From Winogradskyella sp. (GTDB lineage Bacteria; Bacteroidota; Bacteroidia; Flavobacteriales; Flavobacteriaceae), in assembly GCF_013213835.1 (NCBI RefSeq), contig NZ_JABSSU010000004.1, positions 434,001 through 498,000 of the forward strand: a stretch of DNA of 64,000 nt. Reading direction: 5' to 3'. The position numbers and the translations under genes are program-made. The notes beneath the pieces were generated by a model. The model was not told the DNA's origin and did no database searches. It saw nothing but the letters and a program-made list of their open reading frames with translations. Below, one piece after another: positions 33,410 to 42,405 of the stretch. Position 1 is the first letter of the stretch; each line of letters starts with the position of its first letter.

Positions 33410-33449
33410 AATAAAATTTTAGAGCTGCAAATTTAATCAACTTAAAGGA

Positions 33450-33484
33450 TAAAAAAATAAAAAGCCTCAACAATTGTTGAGGCT
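33450..33484 (-). terminator. Terminator of the efflux operon
   Basis: AGCCTCAACA and TGTTGAGGCT form a perfect palindromic stem (33463-33484). On the minus strand a long T-rich run follows it. Confidence 0.85.
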
Positions 33485-33523
33485 CATCGCTATTAATCAC
33501 TCTATATAAGTATATAAAGTTTA

Positions 33524-36500
33524 CTATTTATCTAATGCTAATCTTACGTTTTCGTCAATGGCAATATTTTCCTCTACATCTTCAGCAACTAAAGCTACTC
33601 TTTGACTGTACAAACGCATTTTTAATCTTGTTGTAAGATAAAATAAAATTGGTACAACTATAAGTGTTAAGAATGTCGCAATGAAAAGTCCATAAATTAC
33701 TGTCCATGCTAAAGGTCCCCAGAAGATAACATTATCTCCACCTACATATATATTAGGGTCAAACTCACTAAATAGTGTAAAGAAGTTAATATTTAAACCA
33801 GTGGCCAAAGGAATTAATCCTAAAATGGTTGTAATTGCTGTTAATAATACAGGTCTTAGACGAGCTTTTCCACCTTTAATAATGGCTTCTAGTAAGTCTT
33901 CCTTTAGAAGGTAAGCAGTATCATCTAGATTTTGCTCAACCTTTTTCCTATCAATAAGTAGTTGCGTGTAGTCTAATAACACTACACCATTATTTACAAC
34001 AATACCAGCAAGTGAAATGATTCCCATCATAGTCATCATAATTACGAATGCTGAACCCGTAATAATTAATCCACCAAATACCCCAATAAGACTTAAGAAT
34101 ATCGCAAGCATAATGATTGCTGGTTTTGACACCGAGTTGAATTGGAAAATAAGTAAAAAGAAGATTAAACCTAAGCCAGCAAGGAATGCCAAAGACAAGA
34201 AATTCATCTGTTTATTTTGTTCCTCAATTTGACCAGTGTAATCTACTGAAACGCTAGTTGGTTGCTCTTCAAAATCTTTCATTACATCTTGTACTTGAGA
34301 TACAATAGCGCCAGCATCTGTATAACCAGGTGCTAATGCAGAGTAAAGTGTAACAATACGTTTGGTATTTCTGTGCTTTATAGCGCTAAACCCAGAGGTA
34401 TTAGTTTGTGATGCCACTGCAGATACAGGAATTTCCTTTACCTGACCAGAAGCCATATCTCTAAAGGTTATTTTCTGATTAAAAATGGCATTTTTATCAT
34501 ATCTGTTTTCTTCATTGAATCTTACATAAATATCATAATCATCACCACCTTCTTTATAGATACCTGCTTTTGCACCAAATACAGCATTTCTTAATTGTTG
34601 TCCTACCTGACCAGCCGTAACTCCTAACTCACCAGCTTTTTCTCTATCAACAAGAACTTGCATTGAAGGTTTTGATCTGTTAACATCAATTTTTAATTCG
34701 TCAATTCCTGCAATATTTTTTGTGTTGATAAAATCTCGCATTTTTTCAGCGGTCGCAATAAGCTCTGCATAGTCATCACCCGATAATTCTAGGTTAATTG
34801 GGTGACCAGCAGGTGGACCAACTGGATCTTTTTCTACAGAAATGGTAACACCAGGATAAATATCCTTAAGTCCTTCTTGTACTTTTTTATAGAGCTCCTT
34901 ACTATCTACTCCTTCTCTAAACTTAAATTCTCGCATGGTAGCTGTGATCTTGCCGCGATGTGGCATTTCTGCCTGTGAACCACCGTCAGTCATTGGGTTA
35001 CCAGCACCTTCACCAACTTGGGATACCGCACTTTCTGTTAAGAAATTGTAATTGCCATGCTTATAAGAATCTTCATTAATAATCGTGTAAACGCGCTCTT
35101 CAATCTCTTTTGTTATTGCATTGGTTTTTTTGATATCGGTACCTTCAGGATATTCAATGTAAACTACAATTTGATTTGGAGTATTGTCTGGGAAGAATTC
35201 TACCTTTGTTCTTTGACTTCCAACTGAAGCACCAAAGCCACCGAAGGCAACGAAGAGTAATACAAATGTTACTACGGAAATGACAATTGGTCTCCATCCT
35301 CTTAAAGCAGCTCTTAATGTTTTTTCGTAAAAACGTTCCCACCTTGGTAATATTTTGTTTTGAAATCCATTAGCCCAACTTCTTAGGAATAATCGGTAAA
35401 TCCATAATAGAATGATAGATAATATCATTAATGTTCCTAGACCTCTGTAAGCACCACCTACAAGTAGAATAAGTCCACCGATTATAGATACAATAACTGT
35501 TATTGAAATGATTTGCTTCAAAGTCATTTCTTTGTCTTCTGTTGACATGTATCGAGACACTAATACCGAATTAAAGAAGATAGCAACAAATAATGATGAA
35601 CCTAGTACAACTGATAAAGTTATCGGGAAGTACTTCATAAATTGCCCCATTACGCCTGGCCATAATCCCAATGGTATAAAAGCTGCTACAGTTGTGGCTG
35701 TAGAAATAATAATAGGGAAAGCAATTTCACCGATACCTTTCTTGGCAGCTTCCATGCGACTCATGCCTTCCTTATCCATCAATCGATATACATTTTCTAC
35801 TACAACAATACCGTTGTCTACAAGCATACCGAGTCCCATAATGAGACCAAATAGTATCATTGTATTCATAGTATATCCTAATAGGTTAAGAATCATCAAT
35901 GACATAAACATAGACATAGGAATTGCAAAACCTACAAACAGGGCATTTTTAAAACCTAAGAAGAACATTAATACTGTAACTACTAATATAATTCCGAAGA
36001 TGATGTTGTTTACCAAATCGTCTACCTGACCAATAGTCTTTGAAGATTGATCATTAGATATGGTAACTTGTAAGTCTTGAGGAAATTCATCTCTAATGGC
36101 ATCTTCAACAATGACTTTAATTTGATCAGCAGCTGCAACCATGTTTTGCCCATTACGCTTTTTAACATCGAGCATTACTACAGGTGCGCCAAATTCTCTT
36201 GCATAAGTTGTTTTATCTTCATCCTTGAAAGTTATAGATGCTATATCTTTTAGATAAATAGCATTGCCTCTTTCAGACTTTACAACAAAAGATTCAAGTT
36301 GTTCAGGATTATCAATTTCACCAATTACTCTAATTGTTCTGCGTTGACCACTGTTAATTAGATTACCAGCAGACATGGTCATGTTTTCTCTACTAATGGT
36401 ATTGATTATATCGTCAAAACTTACTTGGGCTGCCATCATTTTATAGATATCAACAGCTACTTCAACTTCCTTGTCCTGAGCACCTCTAATGTCAACTGCT

Positions 36501-37060
36501 TTAATTTCTAGAAGACTTTCTATTTTATCTTCTAGATATTCTCCATATGACTTTAGCTTATCAACAGGATAATCACCAGAAATATTAATATTTAAAATAG
36601 GTGTTTCTTCAGAAATACTTAAATCAAAAATATTTGGTTGCACCTTAGCGCCGTTAAAAGTTGGCCAATCTTCACTCGAAGTTTCTACATCTACTTCATC
36701 CTTAATCTTTTGTTTTGCGGCTTCTACAGTAATACCTTCATCAAACTCTACAGCAATACTTGAGTAATTTTCTAAAGATGTTGAAGCGATCTCAACAACA
36801 TTACTTACAGATTTAATTTTATCCTCAATAGGGTCTGTTATGAGCTTTTCTATATCTTCAGCCGTGTTACCGGGATAAACAGTACTGATATATATTTTTG
36901 TTTCCTTAATTTCAGGGAAATTTTCTCTCGGCATACTATTATATGCTGAAGTTCCCAAGATTAAAATAACAGCAATTAAGACATACATCGTGGTTTTATT
37001 ATCTATTGCCCAAGATGATAAGCCGAATTCTTTATATACTTTTTTAAATTTTTCAGACAT
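33524..37060 (-). CDS. RND efflux transporter permease (HAE1/AcrB-like)
   Basis: A 1178-residue inner-membrane pump component. The N-terminal helix (MYVLIAVILILGTSAYNSMP), two large periplasmic loops, and membrane helix groups around 340-560 and 990-1150 follow the AcrB plan. NDQSSKTIGQVDDLV precedes helix 2, and the proton-relay helix 4 region contains GLIMGLGMLVDNGIVVVENVYR. It is longer than AcrB because of an extra hydrophobic insertion near residues 510-560 (IISITVIVSIIGGLILLVGGAY). Last gene of a tetR-tolC-mfp-rnd operon. Confidence 0.92.
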   Translation of the reverse strand: MSEKFKKVYKEFGLSSWAIDNKTTMYVLIAVILILGTSAYNSMPRENFPEIKETKIYISTVYPGNTAEDIEKLITDPIEDKIKSVSNVVEIASTSLENYSSIAVEFDEGITVEAAKQKIKDEVDVETSSEDWPTFNGAKVQPNIFDLSISEETPILNINISGDYPVDKLKSYGEYLEDKIESLLEIKAVDIRGAQDKEVEVAVDIYKMMAAQVSFDDIINTISRENMTMSAGNLINSGQRRTIRVIGEIDNPEQLESFVVKSERGNAIYLKDIASITFKDEDKTTYAREFGAPVVMLDVKKRNGQNMVAAADQIKVIVEDAIRDEFPQDLQVTISNDQSSKTIGQVDDLVNNIIFGIILVVTVLMFFLGFKNALFVGFAIPMSMFMSLMILNLLGYTMNTMILFGLIMGLGMLVDNGIVVVENVYRLMDKEGMSRMEAAKKGIGEIAFPIIISTATTVAAFIPLGLWPGVMGQFMKYFPITLSVVLGSSLFVAIFFNSVLVSRYMSTEDKEMTLKQIISITVIVSIIGGLILLVGGAYRGLGTLMILSIILLWIYRLFLRSWANGFQNKILPRWERFYEKTLRAALRGWRPIVISVVTFVLLFVAFGGFGASVGSQRTKVEFFPDNTPNQIVVYIEYPEGTDIKKTNAITKEIEERVYTIINEDSYKHGNYNFLTESAVSQVGEGAGNPMTDGGSQAEMPHRGKITATMREFKFREGVDSKELYKKVQEGLKDIYPGVTISVEKDPVGPPAGHPINLELSGDDYAELIATAEKMRDFINTKNIAGIDELKIDVNRSKPSMQVLVDREKAGELGVTAGQVGQQLRNAVFGAKAGIYKEGGDDYDIYVRFNEENRYDKNAIFNQKITFRDMASGQVKEIPVSAVASQTNTSGFSAIKHRNTKRIVTLYSALAPGYTDAGAIVSQVQDVMKDFEEQPTSVSVDYTGQIEEQNKQMNFLSLAFLAGLGLIFFLLIFQFNSVSKPAIIMLAIFLSLIGVFGGLIITGSAFVIMMTMMGIISLAGIVVNNGVVLLDYTQLLIDRKKVEQNLDDTAYLLKEDLLEAIIKGGKARLRPVLLTAITTILGLIPLATGLNINFFTLFSEFDPNIYVGGDNVIFWGPLAWTVIYGLFIATFLTLIVVPILFYLTTRLKMRLYSQRVALVAEDVEENIAIDENVRLALDK

Positions 37061-37085
37061 TGTGATCGTCTTATTTTGGTTAATT

Positions 37086-38258
37086 TTATTTTGTCTCTAG
37101 AACTTTTACTTCTTGTCCGTCTTTTACGCTTCTAGCGCCTTCTTCAATAATCTTTGAACCATTTTCTAGTCCTGAAAGAATTTCTATATAATCACCACTA
37201 GTCTTACCAGTTTCAATAATAGTTTGTTTTGCAACCGCAACACTATCATTTTTAGTTGTAACCGTGTAAACATATTGTTGTCCTTCAGAATTTTCGGAGA
37301 TAATACTTTGAGGAATTAATATGGCATTCTCACTAGTATAATCGTTAATTTTTAACTTGGCCGTAAGATTTGGCTTTATTGTTCTTTCTTTATTTGGCAC
37401 AGCAACCTCTACTTTAAAGGTTCTGTTAGCAGGATTAATAAAGTTACCAGCTTGTCTTACTTTAGCAGTCATTGATTTTCCTAAAACTGGGAAGAAGATT
37501 TCAACGTCCTTTCCCTTTGTTACATTAGTGATATAACTCTCTGGTACATCAGTTTCAATATACATATCATCTAGATTAACAAGTCTAAATAATTGCGATT
37601 GTCCTGGTCCAACAACAGTACCTTGATCTGTAATTACATCGTCAATTGTTCCTGAAAATGGTGCTCGTACAATGGTCTTACCAATTTGTTTTTGCATTTG
37701 GCTGATGGCTTGTTCCTGAGCTTCATAACTAGATTTAGCTTGAAGATATTGAATTTCACTACCAATTTTTTGATTCCAAAGTCGCTCTTGACGTTCAAAA
37801 GTTGTTTTTGCCAATTCAGCCTGAATTTGCATCTGTGCCAATTGCTGACTTAATCCACCATCATCTATCTTAGCTAATGCTTGTCCTGATTTTACGTTTT
37901 GACCTTTCTTTACATATACATTTGTCAAAACACCAGCATACTCCGGATAAATAACAATATTCTTTTTTGTGCTGACATTACCTTGTAAGTCAACAAAATG
38001 CTCAAATTTCTTCTGTTCAGTAGTAAAAACAGTGACTAAAGGCATTTTTAATGCTGGACTAAGTTCTTTGATCTTTTCATCTAAACTTTCAATTTGAGCA
38101 ATTAATGCCTTATGTTCAGTGTCTAGTTCAGTTTTTTTAGCTCGTAATTGTTCTAGGCTTCCAGAAGCAACTAGTTCTTCTACTGATTGATTTTTATCGC
38201 TTCCACCACATGACATTAAAATGGCCGCTGTAAAGGTGATGATTATATATTTTTTCAT
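37086..38258 (-). CDS. RND efflux periplasmic adaptor (membrane fusion protein)
   Basis: A 390-residue lipoprotein adaptor: signal peptide ending MSC, with lipidated C17. A coiled-coil segment lies near the N-terminus (about 35-68) and a helical hairpin around 130-185. The lipoyl-like motif pair VYVKKGQNVKSGQALAKID and IVRAPFSGTIDDVI flanks the hairpin, followed by beta-barrel and membrane-proximal domains. It bridges the RND pump and the TolC-like exit duct. 25 nt from the pump gene and 10 nt from the tolC-like gene. Confidence 0.9.
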   Translation of the reverse strand: MKKYIIITFTAAILMSCGGSDKNQSVEELVASGSLEQLRAKKTELDTEHKALIAQIESLDEKIKELSPALKMPLVTVFTTEQKKFEHFVDLQGNVSTKKNIVIYPEYAGVLTNVYVKKGQNVKSGQALAKIDDGGLSQQLAQMQIQAELAKTTFERQERLWNQKIGSEIQYLQAKSSYEAQEQAISQMQKQIGKTIVRAPFSGTIDDVITDQGTVVGPGQSQLFRLVNLDDMYIETDVPESYITNVTKGKDVEIFFPVLGKSMTAKVRQAGNFINPANRTFKVEVAVPNKERTIKPNLTAKLKINDYTSENAILIPQSIISENSEGQQYVYTVTTKNDSVAVAKQTIIETGKTSGDYIEILSGLENGSKIIEEGARSVKDGQEVKVLETK

Positions 38259-38268
38259 TTTCAGGTGT

Positions 38269-39612
38269 TTAAAAATTGCTTGTTGTATTAGTGATTGTCT
38301 CTAGTTCTGCTTTACTGTTAATAACGTTTAGCATGGTTTGTAATAACTCTTGTTGCGCACTGTATAGTTGCGTTTGTGCTTGTCTCAATTCAAAACTCGA
38401 AGCAATACCTTCAAAGAATTTTGTTTGATTTTTTTGCTCTATGCGCTCAGCAAGAGACAAGTTTTGTTTTTTGTTGTAGTAATCTTCAGTCGCAAATTTA
38501 TAATTGCTTTTTGCGGTTTCTATTTCTAGTAATAAACGCTGTTCTGTTTCGGTCAGTTGATCAATAGATTTTTCTAAGTTGATTTTTGCACGTTGCGTCG
38601 CAGCACTTCTTCCGCCTGAACTGAATATTGGTAAATTTAAATTAAATCCAAACGAGGAAAAACCGGCCCAATCTTGCTCTCGGTCTAAAAATGTAAACTC
38701 ATTACTAAAACCTAAATAACCTCCATTAAGAAAAGCACTCAATTGCGGTAATGCTTTGCTTTTTTCTAGTTTAAGCAATAATTCTTTAGAAACTTTATCA
38801 TTTTCAGCGATTTTGTAATCTATTGTTGAGGTGACGTCATTTGCCTGCGTTAATGCCTCAAGAGAAATATTATTTTCCGCTAAGCTTTCTAAGTCGTCTG
38901 TTAGTGTGATTGCTGAATTATAATCAATTCCAAGAGCGACATTAAGCATTTGATATGCAATGTCTCTTAAACGTTTTGCGTTGTTGAGACTACTTTGTAA
39001 GTTCGAAAGTGTTATTTGTAATTGCTCTACACTTTCTTCTTCTTCTAATCCGTTTTCATAGATTTTAGTGACTTCATCTAAGTTTTTTTGAAGTACTGTA
39101 ATATTCTTCTCGTAAATTAGTACACTTTCTTTGGCTAAAAGAACATTACCATATGCGTTAATAATCCCTTTTCTCACCTCTAAATCTGTCTTTTCCTTTG
39201 CATTTTTAGAAATTTCTAGAAAAACTTTGGCAGATTGTAAACCTACTAGGTATGATCCATCAAATAAAAGCTGGCTTAAAGTTGCTGTGGCATTAACGTT
39301 TTGTTGTGTGCCAAAAATAACTTCAGCAAATTCACCTGGCTCACCACCAAAAAATTCTGCAGGAACTAGAGATACCTGTTGTTTAAGAAAGTTTTGATAG
39401 TTAACTGTGGCATTCAATTGTGGTAAACCAATGGTTGTGGTTTCCCATTTTTGTTTTTTTGCGGCCTCAATATCCCTCAGAGCGTTTTTGGCCTGTCGGT
39501 TATTTTGTAGTGCGTAATCTATAGCTTCTTGCAAGCTAAAGGCGTTCGGAATGTCTTGCGAATTTCCCAAACTAAAGCTCAAAATTGATATGACTATTAA
39601 GATGTGTTTCAT
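38269..39612 (-). CDS. TolC-family outer membrane efflux protein
   Basis: A 447-residue protein with signal peptide 1-18 and the two-fold repeated helical layout of TolC. Each half carries long helices (LQEAIDYALQNNRQAKNALRDIEAAKKQ; ASSFELRQAQTQLYSAQQELLQTMLNVINSKAELE) and strands such as LNLPIFSSGGRSAATQRAKINLE. It forms the outer membrane exit duct for the adaptor and pump encoded downstream. 8 nt after the tetR gene. Confidence 0.9.
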   Translation of the reverse strand: MKHILIVISILSFSLGNSQDIPNAFSLQEAIDYALQNNRQAKNALRDIEAAKKQKWETTTIGLPQLNATVNYQNFLKQQVSLVPAEFFGGEPGEFAEVIFGTQQNVNATATLSQLLFDGSYLVGLQSAKVFLEISKNAKEKTDLEVRKGIINAYGNVLLAKESVLIYEKNITVLQKNLDEVTKIYENGLEEEESVEQLQITLSNLQSSLNNAKRLRDIAYQMLNVALGIDYNSAITLTDDLESLAENNISLEALTQANDVTSTIDYKIAENDKVSKELLLKLEKSKALPQLSAFLNGGYLGFSNEFTFLDREQDWAGFSSFGFNLNLPIFSSGGRSAATQRAKINLEKSIDQLTETEQRLLLEIETAKSNYKFATEDYYNKKQNLSLAERIEQKNQTKFFEGIASSFELRQAQTQLYSAQQELLQTMLNVINSKAELETITNTTSNF

Positions 39613-39620
39613 GTAATATA

Positions 39621-40226
39621 TTATGATTGATGTTTTACAATAAATTGATTCAGTATGTCAAAGCCTTTTTCTGTTACTATGGCTCTTAGGTGATATTCTA
39701 GATAGCTTTCCATGAGATACTCCATTTGATATTTCTCAGCAGGAAAAAACATATTATCTTTAATTCCTGTCATGCCGGTAAAGTACATTCTAGAAATAAA
39801 GTCAATATCAATATTATCTCTAAACACACCGGTATCAACACCATGCTGTAAACTTTCTTGCACAGAACTGTGCATTTTTTCAAACTGCTTAAATTTTAAT
39901 TGTGCATGAATTTTTGGATAATATTTCTTCAGTTGGTATTGTGGTGATGTTTTCTCATTTTTTAAATGCTGCATCACATACATTTTAATAGAATATAGCT
40001 CTTCAATAGGATTTGGTGCGTTAGTACAAATACCGTCTATACCATCACAAATAGTATCAAATAAATTGAATGTTACTGCTTCAACAAGTTTGGTCTTATT
40101 GCTAAAATGGACATAAATGGTCTTTTTAGAAATACCAAGTTCGTTGGCTATATCATCCATAGTCACACTCTTAAAACCCAGTGTAAGAAATAGTTCTGCT
40201 GATTTTTGAATAATATTTTCTCTCAT
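39621..40226 (-). CDS. TetR-family transcriptional regulator
   Basis: A 201-residue repressor starting at ATG 40226 (MRENIIQKSAELFLTLGFKSVTMDDIANELG). The helix-turn-helix is ISKKTIYVHFSNKTKLVEAV at about residues 32-51. The C-terminal ligand-binding domain is helical and divergent. It is the first gene of the efflux operon; an inverted repeat at 40249-40278 overlaps its promoter, so it most likely represses its own operon and is released by an efflux substrate. An in-frame upstream ATG would add 7 residues. Confidence 0.88.
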   Translation of the reverse strand: MRENIIQKSAELFLTLGFKSVTMDDIANELGISKKTIYVHFSNKTKLVEAVTFNLFDTICDGIDGICTNAPNPIEELYSIKMYVMQHLKNEKTSPQYQLKKYYPKIHAQLKFKQFEKMHSSVQESLQHGVDTGVFRDNIDIDFISRMYFTGMTGIKDNMFFPAEKYQMEYLMESYLEYHLRAIVTEKGFDILNQFIVKHQS

Positions 40227-40236
40227 GATCTGGGCA

Positions 40237-40278
40237 CAAATGTACATATGGAAACTTTAAAAACAAAAAAAGTTTCCA
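40237..40278 (-). promoter_or_regulatory. Promoter and TetR operator of the efflux operon
   Basis: On the minus strand a TTTG -33 element, a 19-bp spacer and the -7 box TACATTTG (plus-strand positions 40237-40244) give an ideal Bacteroidota promoter. A perfect inverted repeat TGGAAACTTT (40249-40258) / AAAGTTTCCA (40269-40278) covers the spacer and -33, as expected for a TetR operator. Confidence 0.7.
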
Positions 40279-40333
40279 AAGTTTAATAATTATTTAACAT
40301 GAGTAACATTGGCTTTAAATAGGCTTATTGCTT

Positions 40334-40341
40334 TATTTTTG
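40334..40341 (+). promoter_or_regulatory. -7 box of a probable leaderless promoter (polyprenyl synthase)
   Basis: TATTTTTG ends 4 nt before the ATG at 40346. A TTGG lies 22 bp upstream (40309-40312) as a candidate -33 element. Confidence 0.55.
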
Positions 40342-40345
40342 CCTT

Positions 40346-41320
40346 ATGCAAAACATTGAAGCTTATCAGAAATCTTTTATCTCTTATTTAGAAGATTTTA
40401 CGACCGAAAGAGAACCTAAAAACCTTTATGAGCCAGTTAATTACATATTAAAATTAGGTGGAAAACGCTTACGTCCAGTATTAACCGTAATGACTGCGGA
40501 CATTTTTGGCGCTCATATTAACGAAGCGATGGATGCTGCATTATCGGTAGAGGTTTTTCATAACTTTTCCTTGGTACATGACGATATCATGGATGATGCA
40601 CCGTTAAGAAGAGGAAAAGAAACAGTGCATGAGAAATGGGATGTCAATACAGGAATATTGTCGGGTGATGCAATGCTAATTTTAGCCTATCAGCTTTTTG
40701 AAAATTATAAGTCAGATGTTTTTCAGGCATTGGCAAAACTGTTTAGCAAGACTGCATTAGAGGTTTGTGAAGGACAGCAGTACGATATAGATTTTGAGAC
40801 TCGTAATGATGTTACAATACCTGAGTATCTCAAAATGATTGAGTATAAAACGGCTGTTTTGGTAGGTGCCGCCATGAAAATGGGCGCAATTGTAGCTAGT
40901 GCGTCAATAAAAGACCAAGAGTTAATTTATGACTTTGGCCGATTTTTGGGTGTAGCTTTTCAACTTCAAGATGATTACTTAGATGCTTTCGGCAATCCTG
41001 AAACATTCGGTAAACAGGTTGGTGGTGATATCATAGAGAATAAAAAGACGTATTTGTATCTTAAGACTTTAGAATTAGGTACCGAAAAGCAAAAAGACGA
41101 GTTCATATCTGAAATGCAAAATGAAAACATTCCTAATGATGAAAAGGTAAAAATGGCGAAGAGGTTGTTTGAAGATTCAGGTTCTGCTGAAGCGACACAA
41201 CAAGCTGTAAGAGCTTATACTGCAAAGGCGTTTGATGTGCTGAACGACTTAAATATTTCTGAAGAAAAGAAACACGTTTTAAAAGTTTTTGGTGAACAGT
41301 TGATGAATAGACGTGTATAA
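40346..41320 (+). CDS. Trans-type polyprenyl diphosphate synthase
   Basis: A 324-residue prenyltransferase that extends allylic diphosphates with IPP, probably making the octaprenyl or similar tail of menaquinone. First aspartate-rich motif in LVHDDIMDDAPLRRG and second in FQLQDDYLDAFG. The GGKRLRPVL substrate loop is present. ATG 40346 is preferred over an upstream in-frame ATG because a TAnnTTTG box lies between them. The next gene overlaps the stop by one base. Confidence 0.9.
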   Translation: MQNIEAYQKSFISYLEDFTTEREPKNLYEPVNYILKLGGKRLRPVLTVMTADIFGAHINEAMDAALSVEVFHNFSLVHDDIMDDAPLRRGKETVHEKWDVNTGILSGDAMLILAYQLFENYKSDVFQALAKLFSKTALEVCEGQQYDIDFETRNDVTIPEYLKMIEYKTAVLVGAAMKMGAIVASASIKDQELIYDFGRFLGVAFQLQDDYLDAFGNPETFGKQVGGDIIENKKTYLYLKTLELGTEKQKDEFISEMQNENIPNDEKVKMAKRLFEDSGSAEATQQAVRAYTAKAFDVLNDLNISEEKKHVLKVFGEQLMNRRV

Positions 41321-41670
41321 TGGCATTGCCTGCTAATTTTGAAGATTTAATTTCTGAAGCTAATGCTTTGGAGCTTTATGAAAAGTTGATTATTCAATTG
41401 AATAAAGACCTATTGTTGGCCAATATAGATCTTGAGTTTAATAGAGAAACGCTTCCTACAAGTTTAAAATTAGTACTTCAAGAAACAATACAACATCTCA
41501 TTCAACATCGTTTTACAGACTATCTCAATTTATTATACCAAATAGATGTATCAGAACACAAAATCAGAAGTTTAGTTACTGAAGACACATTGAGATTATC
41601 CGAAGAAGTTACTTTTTTGATTCTTCAACGCGAATGGCAAAAAGTGTGGTACAAAAACATTCATAAATAA
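41320..41670 (+). CDS. Conserved hypothetical protein downstream of polyprenyl synthase
   Basis: A 116-residue soluble, mostly helical protein. Its ATG overlaps the TAA of the polyprenyl synthase gene (TAATG), so translation is probably coupled. No catalytic motif is evident. From memory similar small helical proteins follow this gene in other Flavobacteriaceae, suggesting a functional link, but no function is known. Confidence 0.7.
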   Translation: MALPANFEDLISEANALELYEKLIIQLNKDLLLANIDLEFNRETLPTSLKLVLQETIQHLIQHRFTDYLNLLYQIDVSEHKIRSLVTEDTLRLSEEVTFLILQREWQKVWYKNIHK

Positions 41671-41748
41671 GCAGCACAGATACTTCTGTCAAAATAGTTT
41701 TACTCTGCGATGAGTTCCTTTTCCTTTGGAAAGAGTTAGGGGACTCTT

Positions 41749-42282
41749 CTAGAACCAAAATCTAACAAAGGGCATCCATGCCTCTGGTTGTATACTTTTA
41801 TTTGTGTCATAAAGTACATCGTATCTTATGCCAAAGGTTACATTTCCATTATTAAAACCAATTCCTAGAAAAAGTGCAGGATACCAATATTTATCTTTAA
41901 TGTCTCCGTTAAATGCGTCTTCAATATTTCTGCTAACATAGAGTTGTTCAAATTCGGTAGAGAATTGAATTTCTTGCGAAGGGTTAAATAATCCTATGAC
42001 ACTTCCACCGAGAACAGCGGAGTTAAAGTCATTTTTAAATGAACTGTATTGAAAATTAAGTCCAGTACCTGCGGCAACATAAGGATTAAATCTGTACAGT
42101 GCATTAGGTGCTAACATACCACTAAAAAAGCCATTTCCAAAGTTTAGACCAACACCACCACCATACTGAACTCTATCCCAAAAGTTCTGAGACTCGTCAT
42201 TGGCTTGAGCATAAGAAAAGATAGAAAAAGTGAAAAAAGCAAGGCTAATTATAAGTGCTTTTTTAGCAATAAACCGCTTCAT
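41749..42282 (-). CDS. Small outer membrane beta-barrel protein
   Basis: A 177-residue protein starting at ATG 42282, which gives a signal peptide MKRFIAKKALIISLAFFTFSIFSYA. The mature part has alternating strands (VQYGGGVGLNFGNGFF; NVTFGIRYDVLYD) and ends in an aromatic-rich strand PFVRFWF, typical of an eight-strand barrel. Homologues next to sucA are sometimes labelled alpha-ketoglutarate decarboxylase, evidently a transferred error. It is divergent from sucA. Confidence 0.7.
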   Translation of the reverse strand: MKRFIAKKALIISLAFFTFSIFSYAQANDESQNFWDRVQYGGGVGLNFGNGFFSGMLAPNALYRFNPYVAAGTGLNFQYSSFKNDFNSAVLGGSVIGLFNPSQEIQFSTEFEQLYVSRNIEDAFNGDIKDKYWYPALFLGIGFNNGNVTFGIRYDVLYDTNKSIQPEAWMPFVRFWF

Positions 42283-42358
42283 AAAAATCATATTTAAGAA
42301 TCTTCAAATCTAATTATCATAAATATAACAAAACCGCATCTAATTTTATCAAAAGTTG

Positions 42359-42366
42359 TATTTTTG
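42359..42366 (+). promoter_or_regulatory. -7 box upstream of the 2-oxoglutarate dehydrogenase genes
   Basis: TATTTTTG matches TAnnTTTG 39 nt before the sucA ATG, allowing a leader of about 30 nt. No obvious -33 TTG at standard spacing. Confidence 0.45.
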
Positions 42367-42405
42367 CTTAAATTTTGTTGAAACGACAACGTCTCGAATT
42401 TAGTA

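Noticed and set aside
35508..36029. 173-codon plus-strand ORF inside the RND pump gene
   Set aside because: It is antisense to conserved membrane helices of the pump; composition is typical of an antisense reading.
41749..42282. Alpha-ketoglutarate decarboxylase
   Set aside because: The sequence is a small outer membrane barrel; that name arises from adjacency to sucA.
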